A stretch of 64,000 bases of DNA from JAHELQ01 sp965603365 (lineage in GTDB: Bacteria; Acidobacteriota; Aminicenantia; UBA2199), in contig CBFDCR010000018.1 in the NCBI GenBank assembly GCA_965603365.1, positions 1 through 64,000 of the forward strand, read 5' to 3'. A program made the position numbers and the translations under genes. The notes beneath the pieces are model-generated. The model did not search any database. It saw nothing but the letters and a program-made list of their open reading frames with translations, and was not told where the DNA came from. Shown here piece after piece: positions 32,597 to 41,593 of the stretch. Position 1 is the stretch's first letter; the number at the start of each line of letters is the position of its first letter.

Positions 32597-34219
32597 ATGA
32601 TGAAAATACTTTTTGTAAAGCCAAAACTCGTGTACAGTACGCTGGGAGGGCTTGATTATTCGCTTTGTGAGCCCCTTGAGTTCGAGCAGTTGGCGGCTGC
32701 CGTCCCGGACCACGACGTACGGATACTGGATTTGCGATTCGATCCCGATCTCGAGGGGGAGCTGGCGAAGTTTAAGCCGGATATCGTGGGAACCACCTGC
32801 ATGTCTGTCAATGTCTATGCTGCACGGGACATCCTTGAACAAGTCAAGAGCTTAGACCCGTCTATTACCACGGTTGTCGGCGGCTACCATGCCACGAATG
32901 CGCCGGAGGATGTGGCAGAAACTTATGTGGATGCAATTGCCATTGGAGAATCTGTGGACACGTTACGTGAGCTGGTGCGAGCAATGGAGAAAAACCAACC
33001 GCTTGAGTCTGTCCCGGGTCTCGCTTTGCCTATTGCATCCGGTGTTGTTAAACATACAGCTAAGCGCTCCAAAGTATTTGACTTTGATACCCAGCCTATT
33101 CCCAATCGAAAACTTAATCCCCATCATAGGAAATACTTCTACTGCGAATATTGGCAGCCTACCGCCATCATGCGTGCCTCCATCGGGTGCCACGCCCGCT
33201 GTAATTTCTGTGCGCTCTGGCATATGACCGACGGCAAGTACTTAGCTCACTCAGTAAAACGGGTGGTGGATGAGATCGAGAGCATCCCGGAGAAGTACAT
33301 CTTTTTTGTCGATGATAACTTTATGCCTGAGGGAGAGGAACATGAGGCCCGGATCGAAGGCATCAGGACTGAAATCAAACGACGTAACCTCAAGAAAGAA
33401 TTCTATTTCTCGACCCGAACCGATTTTGTTGCGCGCCGGCCCGACATCATTGAACGTTGGACCGAGGTTGGACTTAAGCGAACCTTCTTCGGCCTGGAAT
33501 CCCACGAAAATGATCGTCTGAAAGCCCTGAACAAAGCCAACACCGAGGATTTGAACCGCAAGGCCGTAGACATATGTCACGCCAATGGCATAGCTATCAC
33601 CGGGTGCTTTATCGTCCATCCCGATTTTACCAGGGATGACTTCAAGCGCCTGGTTGACTACGCGGCCTCGCTGGACTTGAATGTTGCCGCATTCCTGGTA
33701 CTCACGCCCCATCCGGGAACCGTGCTGCACACCATGCGCCGGCATGAAATTGTGCATCCCAACTACGAAATGTGGGACCATATGCACTCTGTATTCGCGA
33801 CCGCACTTCCCGAAGACGAATTCTACAATGAATATGCAAAACTGTGGATGCGGGCCTATACGCCGTTCACCTGGGACGGTGCCAGGCGCCTTACCCGTAT
33901 AATGACTCGCGCCTCATGGAGGCAAAAGGTAACTCTAACCCGTGTAGCCTTTAAAGTTTTCCCCAAAATTGCCGCAGGTGCACGCGGGCACAAGCAACTT
34001 CTTTACCGACGCCTCCGCTGGAAGCATGACAAAGGTAAACCGGCGCCAGGCCAGGCGCTAGACTCGCCGCACCCGGTGCTGCCATCTTTGCGTCCCGGAG
34101 CCATGGCATTCGTCCCGGAAGAGGAGCTGGAACCGGAACTCAAGCGTATGGTGTCCATTGGCCGCCAACTGGATGCCGGGAGAAAACAGTCGAGAAAGGA
34201 GGGGCTTGATGCATGTTAA
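32597..34219 (+). CDS. B12-binding-domain radical SAM enzyme
   Basis: The 540-residue protein has an N-terminal Rossmann-like B12-binding fold (about 1-140; no DxHxxG, so cobalamin would bind base-off without the histidine) and a radical SAM core with CHARCNFC (Cys198, Cys202, Cys205). The FFVDDNFMPEGE stretch and GLESHENDRL are common to this superfamily (HpnR/HpnP-like, methyltransferase or C-C bond enzymes). GC content is higher than in the preceding genes. In the lipid island it could methylate or couple unactivated acyl carbons; the substrate is not known. Confidence 0.88.
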   Translation: MMKILFVKPKLVYSTLGGLDYSLCEPLEFEQLAAAVPDHDVRILDLRFDPDLEGELAKFKPDIVGTTCMSVNVYAARDILEQVKSLDPSITTVVGGYHATNAPEDVAETYVDAIAIGESVDTLRELVRAMEKNQPLESVPGLALPIASGVVKHTAKRSKVFDFDTQPIPNRKLNPHHRKYFYCEYWQPTAIMRASIGCHARCNFCALWHMTDGKYLAHSVKRVVDEIESIPEKYIFFVDDNFMPEGEEHEARIEGIRTEIKRRNLKKEFYFSTRTDFVARRPDIIERWTEVGLKRTFFGLESHENDRLKALNKANTEDLNRKAVDICHANGIAITGCFIVHPDFTRDDFKRLVDYAASLDLNVAAFLVLTPHPGTVLHTMRRHEIVHPNYEMWDHMHSVFATALPEDEFYNEYAKLWMRAYTPFTWDGARRLTRIMTRASWRQKVTLTRVAFKVFPKIAAGARGHKQLLYRRLRWKHDKGKPAPGQALDSPHPVLPSLRPGAMAFVPEEELEPELKRMVSIGRQLDAGRKQSRKEGLDAC

Positions 34220-34400
34220 AATCATTGAACCGTCGCATTACTTTCCCAACGGTACCCTATGTCGCTTCCCGAAATTATGGGTCACGGGCTTGACCGCCAT
34301 CTACCTGGCTGCCCTGACCCCTGCCGAGGATGAAGAAATCGACCTGGTAGCCAAACTCATGACGGTGAGTGTTACGAATTTACGAATTCAGGACATTTAG
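34209..34400 (+). pseudogene. 63-residue truncated copy of a B12-binding radical SAM N-terminus
   Basis: From ATG 34209 (AGGAGG upstream, overlapping the previous stop) the frame reads MHVKIIEPSHYFPNGTLCRF and onward to YLAALTP, the usual N-terminal stretch of B12-binding radical SAM proteins. After about 51 residues it loses similarity (TVSVTNLRIQDI) and stops, in AT-rich bases, so the body of the enzyme is gone. It is a remnant of a fifth radical SAM gene. The strong ribosome binding site suggests it may still be translated. Confidence 0.6.
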
Positions 34401-34413
34401 GAGTTGCACAAAA

Positions 34414-35535
34414 ATGCAAAAATTCATAGATTCGAATTCCCGGTCTGAACAATTCAAGCGTTCTTTACATCGCCTTTATGCGTCAACTCAGCATCTCAAG
34501 ATAGGTGTGGTTAATTACTGGCGGCATTATATCCGCGGACAGGACCTGATGCGGCCGCTGTTCGCCATCTGGGAACTCACCTATGCATGTAACCTGGACT
34601 GTTCCTACTGTGATGACGGGGAAGGGCACTCGTACCCACGCCAGGTGGGACGCGCGCAGCCTCTGCCACTGGATGATACCTTTCGCATGCTATCCCGATT
34701 GCGGAGTGAGGTGCCGGCAATTTATCTCAGCGGCGGTGAACCCACCTCGCATCCCCATTTCATTGAAATCTTGCATAAAATTTCCCAATTGGGATTTAAG
34801 CCCGTCATGCTCAATACCAACGGTTTGCTGCTGCCCCGTCTTTTAAAGCAGGTCCCTGATCTTTTCAGTCATATTGATATCCTTATCTTTAGTCTGGATG
34901 CCATTTCCCCTGAAACACTCGACCGTCTGTTTCAGTCGAAACCCGGGGACGGCGCACGAGTCTTAGCGGCGCTAGAACTGTGCCTGGAGCACGCTCGACC
35001 TGCCGGTTGTTCAATAATTGCCAACTGTGTCGTCACACGCGATACGATTGAGGATGCAATGGATGTGGTTCGCCTCTGCAGGGAGAGAGATATAATGTTT
35101 ACGCCAGTTCCTGCCAACAATGGAAAAGGGCTGATGCACAACTTTAAAGGTCTCCCCAATTACCAGGCATTAGTGGAAGAGATCTTTGCCCCCAATGGCC
35201 TGCGCTTGTTTAGTGACCCTCAAGTCTTTCACATCCTGATGCGGTTCCTCCCCTTTGAATGTCATCCGATGATTCGTCTTCACATTACGCCGGACGGCAA
35301 GATTCCCTGGCCCTGCCAGAGCGATCAGCAATTTGCCTTGCCTATCCTGGAATACCCATCGATCTCAACCCTTATGGCCGAAGCCCAGTCCCGACTCTCT
35401 GTGCAGCAGTGGGGAATACATTGCGGGAGCCCCTGTTACCTTGCTGAAAACGTCTGTACCTACTTATATGCAACTCGAATGCTCTCCTTGCTCTGGAAGG
35501 TTATACCGGGTTTCTTTTCGAGAAAGGGTCAATGA
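34414..35535 (+). CDS. Radical SAM protein (HpnH/SPASM-like)
   Basis: The 373-residue protein has the radical SAM cluster CNLDCSYC (Cys59, Cys63, Cys66), YLSGGEPTSHPHF for the SAM-binding GGE motif, NTNGLLL, and a cysteine-containing C-terminal part (CHPM, PWPC, HCGSPC, ENVC) that could bind an extra cluster as in SPASM or HpnH-like proteins. It has no B12 domain. The start is ATG 34414 with GGAG 10 bases upstream. HpnH adds adenosine to hopanoids by radical chemistry, but that is only a family relation. Confidence 0.85.
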   Translation: MQKFIDSNSRSEQFKRSLHRLYASTQHLKIGVVNYWRHYIRGQDLMRPLFAIWELTYACNLDCSYCDDGEGHSYPRQVGRAQPLPLDDTFRMLSRLRSEVPAIYLSGGEPTSHPHFIEILHKISQLGFKPVMLNTNGLLLPRLLKQVPDLFSHIDILIFSLDAISPETLDRLFQSKPGDGARVLAALELCLEHARPAGCSIIANCVVTRDTIEDAMDVVRLCRERDIMFTPVPANNGKGLMHNFKGLPNYQALVEEIFAPNGLRLFSDPQVFHILMRFLPFECHPMIRLHITPDGKIPWPCQSDQQFALPILEYPSISTLMAEAQSRLSVQQWGIHCGSPCYLAENVCTYLYATRMLSLLWKVIPGFFSRKGQ

Positions 35536-35542
35536 AGAACGG

Positions 35543-38500
35543 ATGAGCAATTTTGCTGAAAATATTCCTGGCAAAGCATATGTGGGCATCGATGTCGGTT
35601 CGGTAAGCGTTAAAGTTGCTGTAATTGGAGATGAAAATTGCCGGCACCTGTTCCAAAAGGTGTGTGCCAACGGGAAATTCTTCTCAAAATCCCTTCCTGA
35701 AAATGGGAAAATTTTGAGATCCAAACAGATAGTGGTTTCCCAATATCAAAGAGTGTTGGGGGAACCCGTTAAGGTTACCTATGAAATTTTAAAAGCACTT
35801 TTTGAAATTATCCCGGCAGAAAGGATTGGCGGTATGCGGGTCACGGGTTGCGGGGGGAAACGCATCAGCGAACTTTTAAATATAAAATTTGAAAATGAGT
35901 TTCGTGCGGCAGCCAACGGCGTGGGCCTGCTTTACCCGCAGGCCAGAACAATCCTGGAGATGGGGGGGGATAATTCCAGGTACCTGCGAATTGACGTTGA
36001 CCCCTCCAATGGGATGTTTGGAATTATTGACTATGAGAAAAACGGTGATTGTGCCGCTGGTACAGGTTCATTTATGGATCAACAGGCGTCGCGATTGCTG
36101 TATGAAATTGAAGAGGTGGGGGATATTGTTATGGCAGCCGTACGGACTGCCAACATCGCAGGCCGCTGCTCTGTGTTTGCCAAATCGGATATGATCCATG
36201 CACAACAAAAAGGCTTCCAGCCCCCGGAGGTTTTAAAAGGGCTGTGTGAAGCTGTAGTGCGGAATTTTAAAGGCACCATTACCAAAGGCAAAGAAATTTT
36301 ACCCCGGGTGGCTTTCATTGGCGGTGTGGCGGCTAACAAGGGAGTTGTAGAAGCAGTAAGAGAACTCCTTAAACTGGGCGGTGAGGAGTTTTTTGTGCCA
36401 GGATATTATGCCTGGATGGGAGCTATTGGCGCCGCCTTTTTGGCGTTAGCATCAAAAGAGAAAAATAAACCACCACACCTGCATAATCTTCAAACCTATT
36501 CTCAACAGGCAAATGACAATTTCCCCTTCACAGGACCGTTATCCCTGGATAAAGTGGTTCTCCTGCGCCAGATGGTAAAACCCTATCCCTTTGAAGGCAA
36601 AAATGGTAAGATTAGAGGCTACTTAGGAGTGGACATCGGTTCGGTAAGCACGAATCTTGCCATTATCGATGAGGGCGGGGATGTGGTTAAAGAGATTTAC
36701 ACCAAAACAAATGCCCGCCCCATTGAGGTGGTCGGCCGCTGCCTAAGAGAGATCGATACGGAACTGGGTGATGAGATTCACATTTTAGGTGTAGGCACTA
36801 CCGGCTCTGGCCGAGAACTCATCGGCGAATTGATCGGAGCCGATTCCATTAATGATGAAATTACAGCTCACAAGACCGGGGCCATGCACATTGGTGAAAA
36901 ATTAACCCGCCCAAAAGTAGACACCATTTTCGACATAGGCGGACAGGATTCCAAGTTCATTTCCATCGAAGATGAAATCGTTGTGGATTTCACCATGAAC
37001 GAAGCCTGTGCCGCAGGTACAGGCTCATTCCTGGAGGAGCAAGCCGGACGATTGGGCATAGATATCAAAAACCAATTTGCCGAGATGGCCCTGCGGTCGA
37101 AAAAGCCCCTTCGTCTCGGTGAACGGTGTACCGTTTTCATGGAGCAAGATGTCAAATCCTGTTTACTAAGGAGTGCTTGTAAAGAAGATATTGCAGCCGG
37201 CCTGGCCTATTCCGTCGTCATAAATTATCTCAACAGGGTGGTGCGGGGACGAAAAATAGGGAATGTGATCTACTTTCAAGGGGGTACCGCTTATAATGAC
37301 TCGGTTGCCGCCGCTTTTTCGTCCCTTTTGCATAAAGAAATCATCGTGCCTCCATACAATGGAGTGATAGGCGCTGTTGGTGCGGCTTTGCTGGCCCGGG
37401 AGAAAATGACGATGTCCCATCGAAAAACGGCTTTCCGGGGATTCAATTTAGATTCGGTAAATTACTCCATGCGAAATTTCATGTGCAAAGGCTGTCCCAA
37501 TCACTGCGACGTAAGTGAGTTCAATGTGGAAGGTGAAAAGACCTACTGGGGGGACAAATGTTCCCAACGTTATCGAACCAAAACCAGGTCTGAGAAAAAG
37601 CCTGTTATCGAGGACTTAGTAAAACTGAGGGAACAGGTGCTGCTGGAGCGTTACCAGGCAAAGGCAAATTTCAATGGCGGTCCCCGAATAGGGCTGGCCC
37701 GAAGTATGTATTTCCATGATCGATTCCCTTTCTGGAACACATTCTTTACAGAATTGGGCTTTCAGGTGGTTATCTCAGGGGAAACGAATAAACAAATCGT
37801 TAATTGGGGGTTAGATGCATTGGTTGCCGAGCCCTGTTTCCCTATTGCCGTGGCCCACGGGCACTTGCAAGACCTCATTGAAAAGGGCGTGGATTACGTG
37901 TTCCAGCCCAACGTAATTAACGCCCAAAGCGAATTTCCACAGACCCAATCCTGGTTTTGTTCCTGGGGTCAAACCCTTCCCTTTGTTTTTTGCAGTAACC
38001 CCTCCTTCAAGGCCTACAAAAAACAGGTTCTAAGGCCTACCATCCATTTTCGTGAGGGTATAAAGGTCGTTAAAAAAGAACTGGGAAGATTTGCGGTTCA
38101 ATTGGGAAAATCAAAAGCCAGAGCCTACCGGGCTGTTGAAAAGGCACAAAAAATTCAAGAGGAATTTGAACTTAAGCTTCAACAGGCGGGCCAAAAGGCA
38201 CTGGAAACCCTGGCGACCCAAGATGAATTGGCCATTGTTTTACTGGGGCGCCCCTACAACATCTACGACAAAACCATCAATCTGAATGTGCCGGGGAAGC
38301 TTCGAAAATTTTACGGTGTGAATGTCATTCCCCTGGACTTTCTGCCCCTTGACTTTATAGACATCTATGACGTTAACGAGAACATGTTCTGGCACTATGG
38401 CAAGAAGGTTATGCAGGCGGCCAAATTTGTAAAGCAGTACCCCAATCTGCATATTATTTACATTACCAATTTTAAATGCGGGCCTGATTCGTATTTAAAA

Positions 38501-38686
38501 CATTATATTCGAGAGGCTTCGAACAAACCGTTTTTGTCGCTCCAATTTGACGGTCACAGCAATGATGCTGGCATAATGACCCGCTGCGAGGCTTACCTGG
38601 ACAGCAAGGGTTTCTTGAGATGGTGGAAGCCTGAGAAGCGGCAGGAGATTTATGATGCCAACCACCAACCACCGGGACAAAAATAA
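35543..38686 (+). CDS. Tandem acyl-CoA dehydratase activase + DUF2229 protein (PlsA/Ger-like)
   Basis: The 1047-residue protein has two BcrAD/BadFG ATPase domains of the ASKHA fold (about 8-290, AYVGIDVGS; about 355-620, YLGVDIGS), each with a CAAGTGS motif whose Cys ligates a [4Fe-4S] cluster in HgdC-type activases. Then CKGCPNHC (about 646) adds a likely second cluster. The C-terminal DUF2229 part (about 700-1035) has RIGLARSMYFHDRFPFW, AEPCFP and NFKCGPDSYLKHYI. Split or fused proteins of this plan are the anaerobic plasmalogen synthase (PlsA, Clostridium perfringens) and glycerol ester reductase. It would use ATP-driven electron transfer for acyl reduction. The next gene overlaps it by 35 bases and is the partner. 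Confidence 0.82.
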   Translation: MSNFAENIPGKAYVGIDVGSVSVKVAVIGDENCRHLFQKVCANGKFFSKSLPENGKILRSKQIVVSQYQRVLGEPVKVTYEILKALFEIIPAERIGGMRVTGCGGKRISELLNIKFENEFRAAANGVGLLYPQARTILEMGGDNSRYLRIDVDPSNGMFGIIDYEKNGDCAAGTGSFMDQQASRLLYEIEEVGDIVMAAVRTANIAGRCSVFAKSDMIHAQQKGFQPPEVLKGLCEAVVRNFKGTITKGKEILPRVAFIGGVAANKGVVEAVRELLKLGGEEFFVPGYYAWMGAIGAAFLALASKEKNKPPHLHNLQTYSQQANDNFPFTGPLSLDKVVLLRQMVKPYPFEGKNGKIRGYLGVDIGSVSTNLAIIDEGGDVVKEIYTKTNARPIEVVGRCLREIDTELGDEIHILGVGTTGSGRELIGELIGADSINDEITAHKTGAMHIGEKLTRPKVDTIFDIGGQDSKFISIEDEIVVDFTMNEACAAGTGSFLEEQAGRLGIDIKNQFAEMALRSKKPLRLGERCTVFMEQDVKSCLLRSACKEDIAAGLAYSVVINYLNRVVRGRKIGNVIYFQGGTAYNDSVAAAFSSLLHKEIIVPPYNGVIGAVGAALLAREKMTMSHRKTAFRGFNLDSVNYSMRNFMCKGCPNHCDVSEFNVEGEKTYWGDKCSQRYRTKTRSEKKPVIEDLVKLREQVLLERYQAKANFNGGPRIGLARSMYFHDRFPFWNTFFTELGFQVVISGETNKQIVNWGLDALVAEPCFPIAVAHGHLQDLIEKGVDYVFQPNVINAQSEFPQTQSWFCSWGQTLPFVFCSNPSFKAYKKQVLRPTIHFREGIKVVKKELGRFAVQLGKSKARAYRAVEKAQKIQEEFELKLQQAGQKALETLATQDELAIVLLGRPYNIYDKTINLNVPGKLRKFYGVNVIPLDFLPLDFIDIYDVNENMFWHYGKKVMQAAKFVKQYPNLHIIYITNFKCGPDSYLKHYIREASNKPFLSLQFDGHSNDAGIMTRCEAYLDSKGFLRWWKPEKRQEIYDANHQPPGQK

Positions 38687-39935
38687 ACGTTTACAAGGAA
38701 GAACATTGTACATTCCCCAAATGAGTTATTGTGCAGCGCGGGCCATGGCCGCGGCATTTGAATCCATTGGCATCCGGGCGCAGCCTTCACCCGATTCCGA
38801 TGCTCGCACCCTGGAGTTGGGCGGCAAATATGTCTCCGGGGACGAATGCTTGCCGGCAAAGGTGACGCTGGGCAACTTTATGAAAGTGGTGGAAGGCCCG
38901 GGTTTTGACCCAAAAAAGACAGCCTTTCTTCTACCCACCTCTGATGGCCCCTGTCGATTCGGACAATATCTGCCTTATTTGCGGAAAGTATTGAAGGACC
39001 TGGGATTTGATGATGTGATGTTTATATCACCCACCTGTGTGGACAGCTACGAAGGTATGGGAAAGTACGCCAGTGAGTTAATCCGAACGGCCTGGCGGGC
39101 GGTGGTGGTCTCAGATATTTTGAGAAAATTGCTGCTGAAAACCCGACCCTACGAATTGGAAAAAGGTATTACTGACAGGGTATTTCACCAATGCCTCCAA
39201 CAACTGTGTCAATCCCTTTCGGAACGAAATATATCCCACAAACGGCGATTAAAGAATTTGGTGTCCGCCCTGACCCATATCCGGGCTAAATTCCGTAAGA
39301 TACCCACCAACAATACCAGGAAAAAGCCGCTTATCGGGATTGTGGGCGAAAGTTTTTGTCGATTTAATGATTTTAGTAATAACTTTTTGATAGAAAAGAT
39401 AGAGGCGTATGGCGGTGAGGTCTGGTTGTATAATATGGCCGGATGGATCTGGTATTCCAATGAAGATCAAAAAAGAGAATTGATCGAGAAGGGGAAACGG
39501 TTCTCTATACAAATGTTAGGCGCAAAATTAAAATTTGCCATCCAGGGGTCTGACGAGCGCGTTTTATATGAACCTTTTTCAGAAGATTTCCAGGGGTATG
39601 AGGAACCGCCGGACATCCATCAGATTTTAGACAACAGTGAGCCTTATCTTCCCTTCACTGGGGCGTTGGGTGAAATGGTGGTGACCGCTGGTAGTTCGAT
39701 ATACCTGTATAAAAAAGGCGCCGATGGCGTAATAGATATAAGCCCCTTTACCTGTATGCAAGGCATCGTGTGTGAGGCTGTTTATCCCCAATTGAGCCAG
39801 GATCATGACCACTTTCCTATCAGGACCTTTTTTTTCGATGGGAATCATTCGGACCTGGACCGGGATGTAGATATATTTATGGAGTTGGCCAAAAGTTATC
39901 AGCGAAGAAAAAAAATAAATCGGGTGTATCCCTAA
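38652..39935 (+). CDS. Activase-associated reductase-like protein (PlsR / HgdB-like partner)
   Basis: The 427-residue protein overlaps the activase gene. It has cysteines expected of a cluster-binding subunit: YCAARA near 25, DECLPAK near 60 and TSDGPCRFGQY near 96, and the fold pattern of the 2-hydroxyacyl-CoA dehydratase (HgdB)-related activase partner. The same TxDGPCRxGQY motif occurs in the C-terminal third of the 1614-residue gene downstream, so that protein carries both parts fused. In C. perfringens plasmalogen synthesis a PlsA-PlsR pair has this arrangement. It ends 15 bases before a radical SAM gene. Confidence 0.75.
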   Translation: MMPTTNHRDKNKRLQGRTLYIPQMSYCAARAMAAAFESIGIRAQPSPDSDARTLELGGKYVSGDECLPAKVTLGNFMKVVEGPGFDPKKTAFLLPTSDGPCRFGQYLPYLRKVLKDLGFDDVMFISPTCVDSYEGMGKYASELIRTAWRAVVVSDILRKLLLKTRPYELEKGITDRVFHQCLQQLCQSLSERNISHKRRLKNLVSALTHIRAKFRKIPTNNTRKKPLIGIVGESFCRFNDFSNNFLIEKIEAYGGEVWLYNMAGWIWYSNEDQKRELIEKGKRFSIQMLGAKLKFAIQGSDERVLYEPFSEDFQGYEEPPDIHQILDNSEPYLPFTGALGEMVVTAGSSIYLYKKGADGVIDISPFTCMQGIVCEAVYPQLSQDHDHFPIRTFFFDGNHSDLDRDVDIFMELAKSYQRRKKINRVYP

Positions 39936-39950
39936 ACTAAGGAGTAAATA

Positions 39951-41570
39951 ATGGAAATAAAACGCATTAGTTTGATTGCTCCCAGGCCGACGACACCTTT
40001 AGGCGCTGCCACTCGTCATGTGGTTATGTTGCTAAGCGGTCTACCCATCGTGGGCACGAACCTTAAGCAGCATGGCTATGAAGTCCGAATTTTTTTTGAG
40101 AATGTCAAAGCGATTGATTGGGATTTTGTCTACAGTTCTCAAGTAGTTGGTTTCCAGACCATGGTCTGTACTGCCCTACGAACCTTTGACTTTATCAAGC
40201 GCATCAAGGCCAAAAATGGGCGAGTGGTAACTGTGATTGGGGGAACGTTTCCCACGTCGATACCGGAGACCCTGTTGACGCATAGTGATTTTGTGGTTCG
40301 CCAGGAAGGGGATGAGACCCTGCCTGACCTGCTCAATGCCTTGCAGACCGGACGTGATCTGCGTAAAGTTCCCGGGATCAGCTACAAGATCAATGAAAGC
40401 AAGGTCGTTCACAATCCCGATCGTCCGTTGGTGAAAGACATTGATATTATTCCAGATCTATCCCTGATCCATGGTTGGTGTGAATTGCGAGCCTGGAAGC
40501 TGCTGTTCCGATTAAAACAGCATATGCAGATCGTACAGACATCCCGCGGCTGTCCTTTTACTTGCTCGTTTTGTACAGTGCCCATGATGTTCAACAAAGG
40601 TACTTATCGGGTAAGAAGTATCGACAGCGTGATTGAAGAAATTAAGAGTAAGATCGCTGAGACTGATTGCCGCCGTTTTATGTTTGTCGACAATTACTTC
40701 GGTGCCCAGCGGCCTCATGCCAAGGCTTTGTTACGACGCATTCTCGAAGAAGGCATTGAATTCAATTGTTTCGCCTTCACTCGTCTGGAAGTCTATAATG
40801 ACCCGGAGTTCTTGACCCTCTTAAAACAGGCAGGCTTCGACCCGCTGCTTATCGGCTTCGAGTCCTTTAACGATGGGGCCTTGCAAAGCTTTGAAAAAAG
40901 TCAAACATCGGCACAAATTATTGAAGCCATCAACACGATCAAAGCGCACAACCTCCGTATATCCGGCTCCTTCATCATTGGTTCGGATGAGGACACGGTG
41001 GAGAGCATTCGGGCAACTATCGATTCCGCCATTCGTTATGGAATTGATAACTTTACCATCCTTCCGTTGTCAGTAATACCTGGTCGTGGGCCGACACCAG
41101 TACCCCGCAACCGGATTATTCTGCCGCACTATGATTTCGGAACCGGCAACTATGTGACCATATTCCCCAAAAAAGTGAAGCCAAGCACATTACAGAAAGA
41201 ATATATTCGCGCCTATCGTCGAGTCAACAGTATCAAAACTGCCTGGCATGCAATCAAACAAGGAAATATAACTTCAGGTGTCGAACGTCTCTTCTCCTAC
41301 CTGGCGCACCGAGCTGTAATAGAAGAAATGGAAAAACGCTACATACCCCTGCTGTACAAAATAGAGGAGGGGCTATATGACGAACAGGAACGGTTGCTGG
41401 AACATAAGTTACCACCAAATGGCGTTGTCGCCGAAGACTTTATCCTCTCACCTGAAGAGGAAAACCAACTTTCTGTGAGTGACATCCCAGATTTAAACTC
41501 CATAACAGAGCTTGATCAGGTCCATACCTATGAAATGGCACTGCGCAAATGTTACGGCAGTCAGTTTTGA
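39951..41570 (+). CDS. B12-binding-domain radical SAM enzyme
   Basis: The 539-residue protein has an N-terminal B12-binding-type fold with VIGGTFPTSIPE, and a radical SAM core with CPFTCSFC (Cys201, Cys205, Cys208), followed by FMFVDNYFGA and the LLIGFESFND segment. It has a C-terminal extension (about 400-539) of charged helices not seen in the first radical SAM gene. A TAAGGAG site lies 9-10 bases upstream of the ATG. It sits between the two activase systems and may act on the same lipid chain; its substrate is not known. Confidence 0.88.
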   Translation: MEIKRISLIAPRPTTPLGAATRHVVMLLSGLPIVGTNLKQHGYEVRIFFENVKAIDWDFVYSSQVVGFQTMVCTALRTFDFIKRIKAKNGRVVTVIGGTFPTSIPETLLTHSDFVVRQEGDETLPDLLNALQTGRDLRKVPGISYKINESKVVHNPDRPLVKDIDIIPDLSLIHGWCELRAWKLLFRLKQHMQIVQTSRGCPFTCSFCTVPMMFNKGTYRVRSIDSVIEEIKSKIAETDCRRFMFVDNYFGAQRPHAKALLRRILEEGIEFNCFAFTRLEVYNDPEFLTLLKQAGFDPLLIGFESFNDGALQSFEKSQTSAQIIEAINTIKAHNLRISGSFIIGSDEDTVESIRATIDSAIRYGIDNFTILPLSVIPGRGPTPVPRNRIILPHYDFGTGNYVTIFPKKVKPSTLQKEYIRAYRRVNSIKTAWHAIKQGNITSGVERLFSYLAHRAVIEEMEKRYIPLLYKIEEGLYDEQERLLEHKLPPNGVVAEDFILSPEEENQLSVSDIPDLNSITELDQVHTYEMALRKCYGSQF

Positions 41571-41593
41571 TCTGGATTATAGGAGATATCGCT

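Noticed and set aside
35333..35542. An upstream extension of the PlsA-like gene by 70 residues
   Set aside because: These bases encode the C-terminus of the preceding radical SAM protein in another frame; the extension has no family match, whereas ATG 35543 gives the AYVGIDVGS start.
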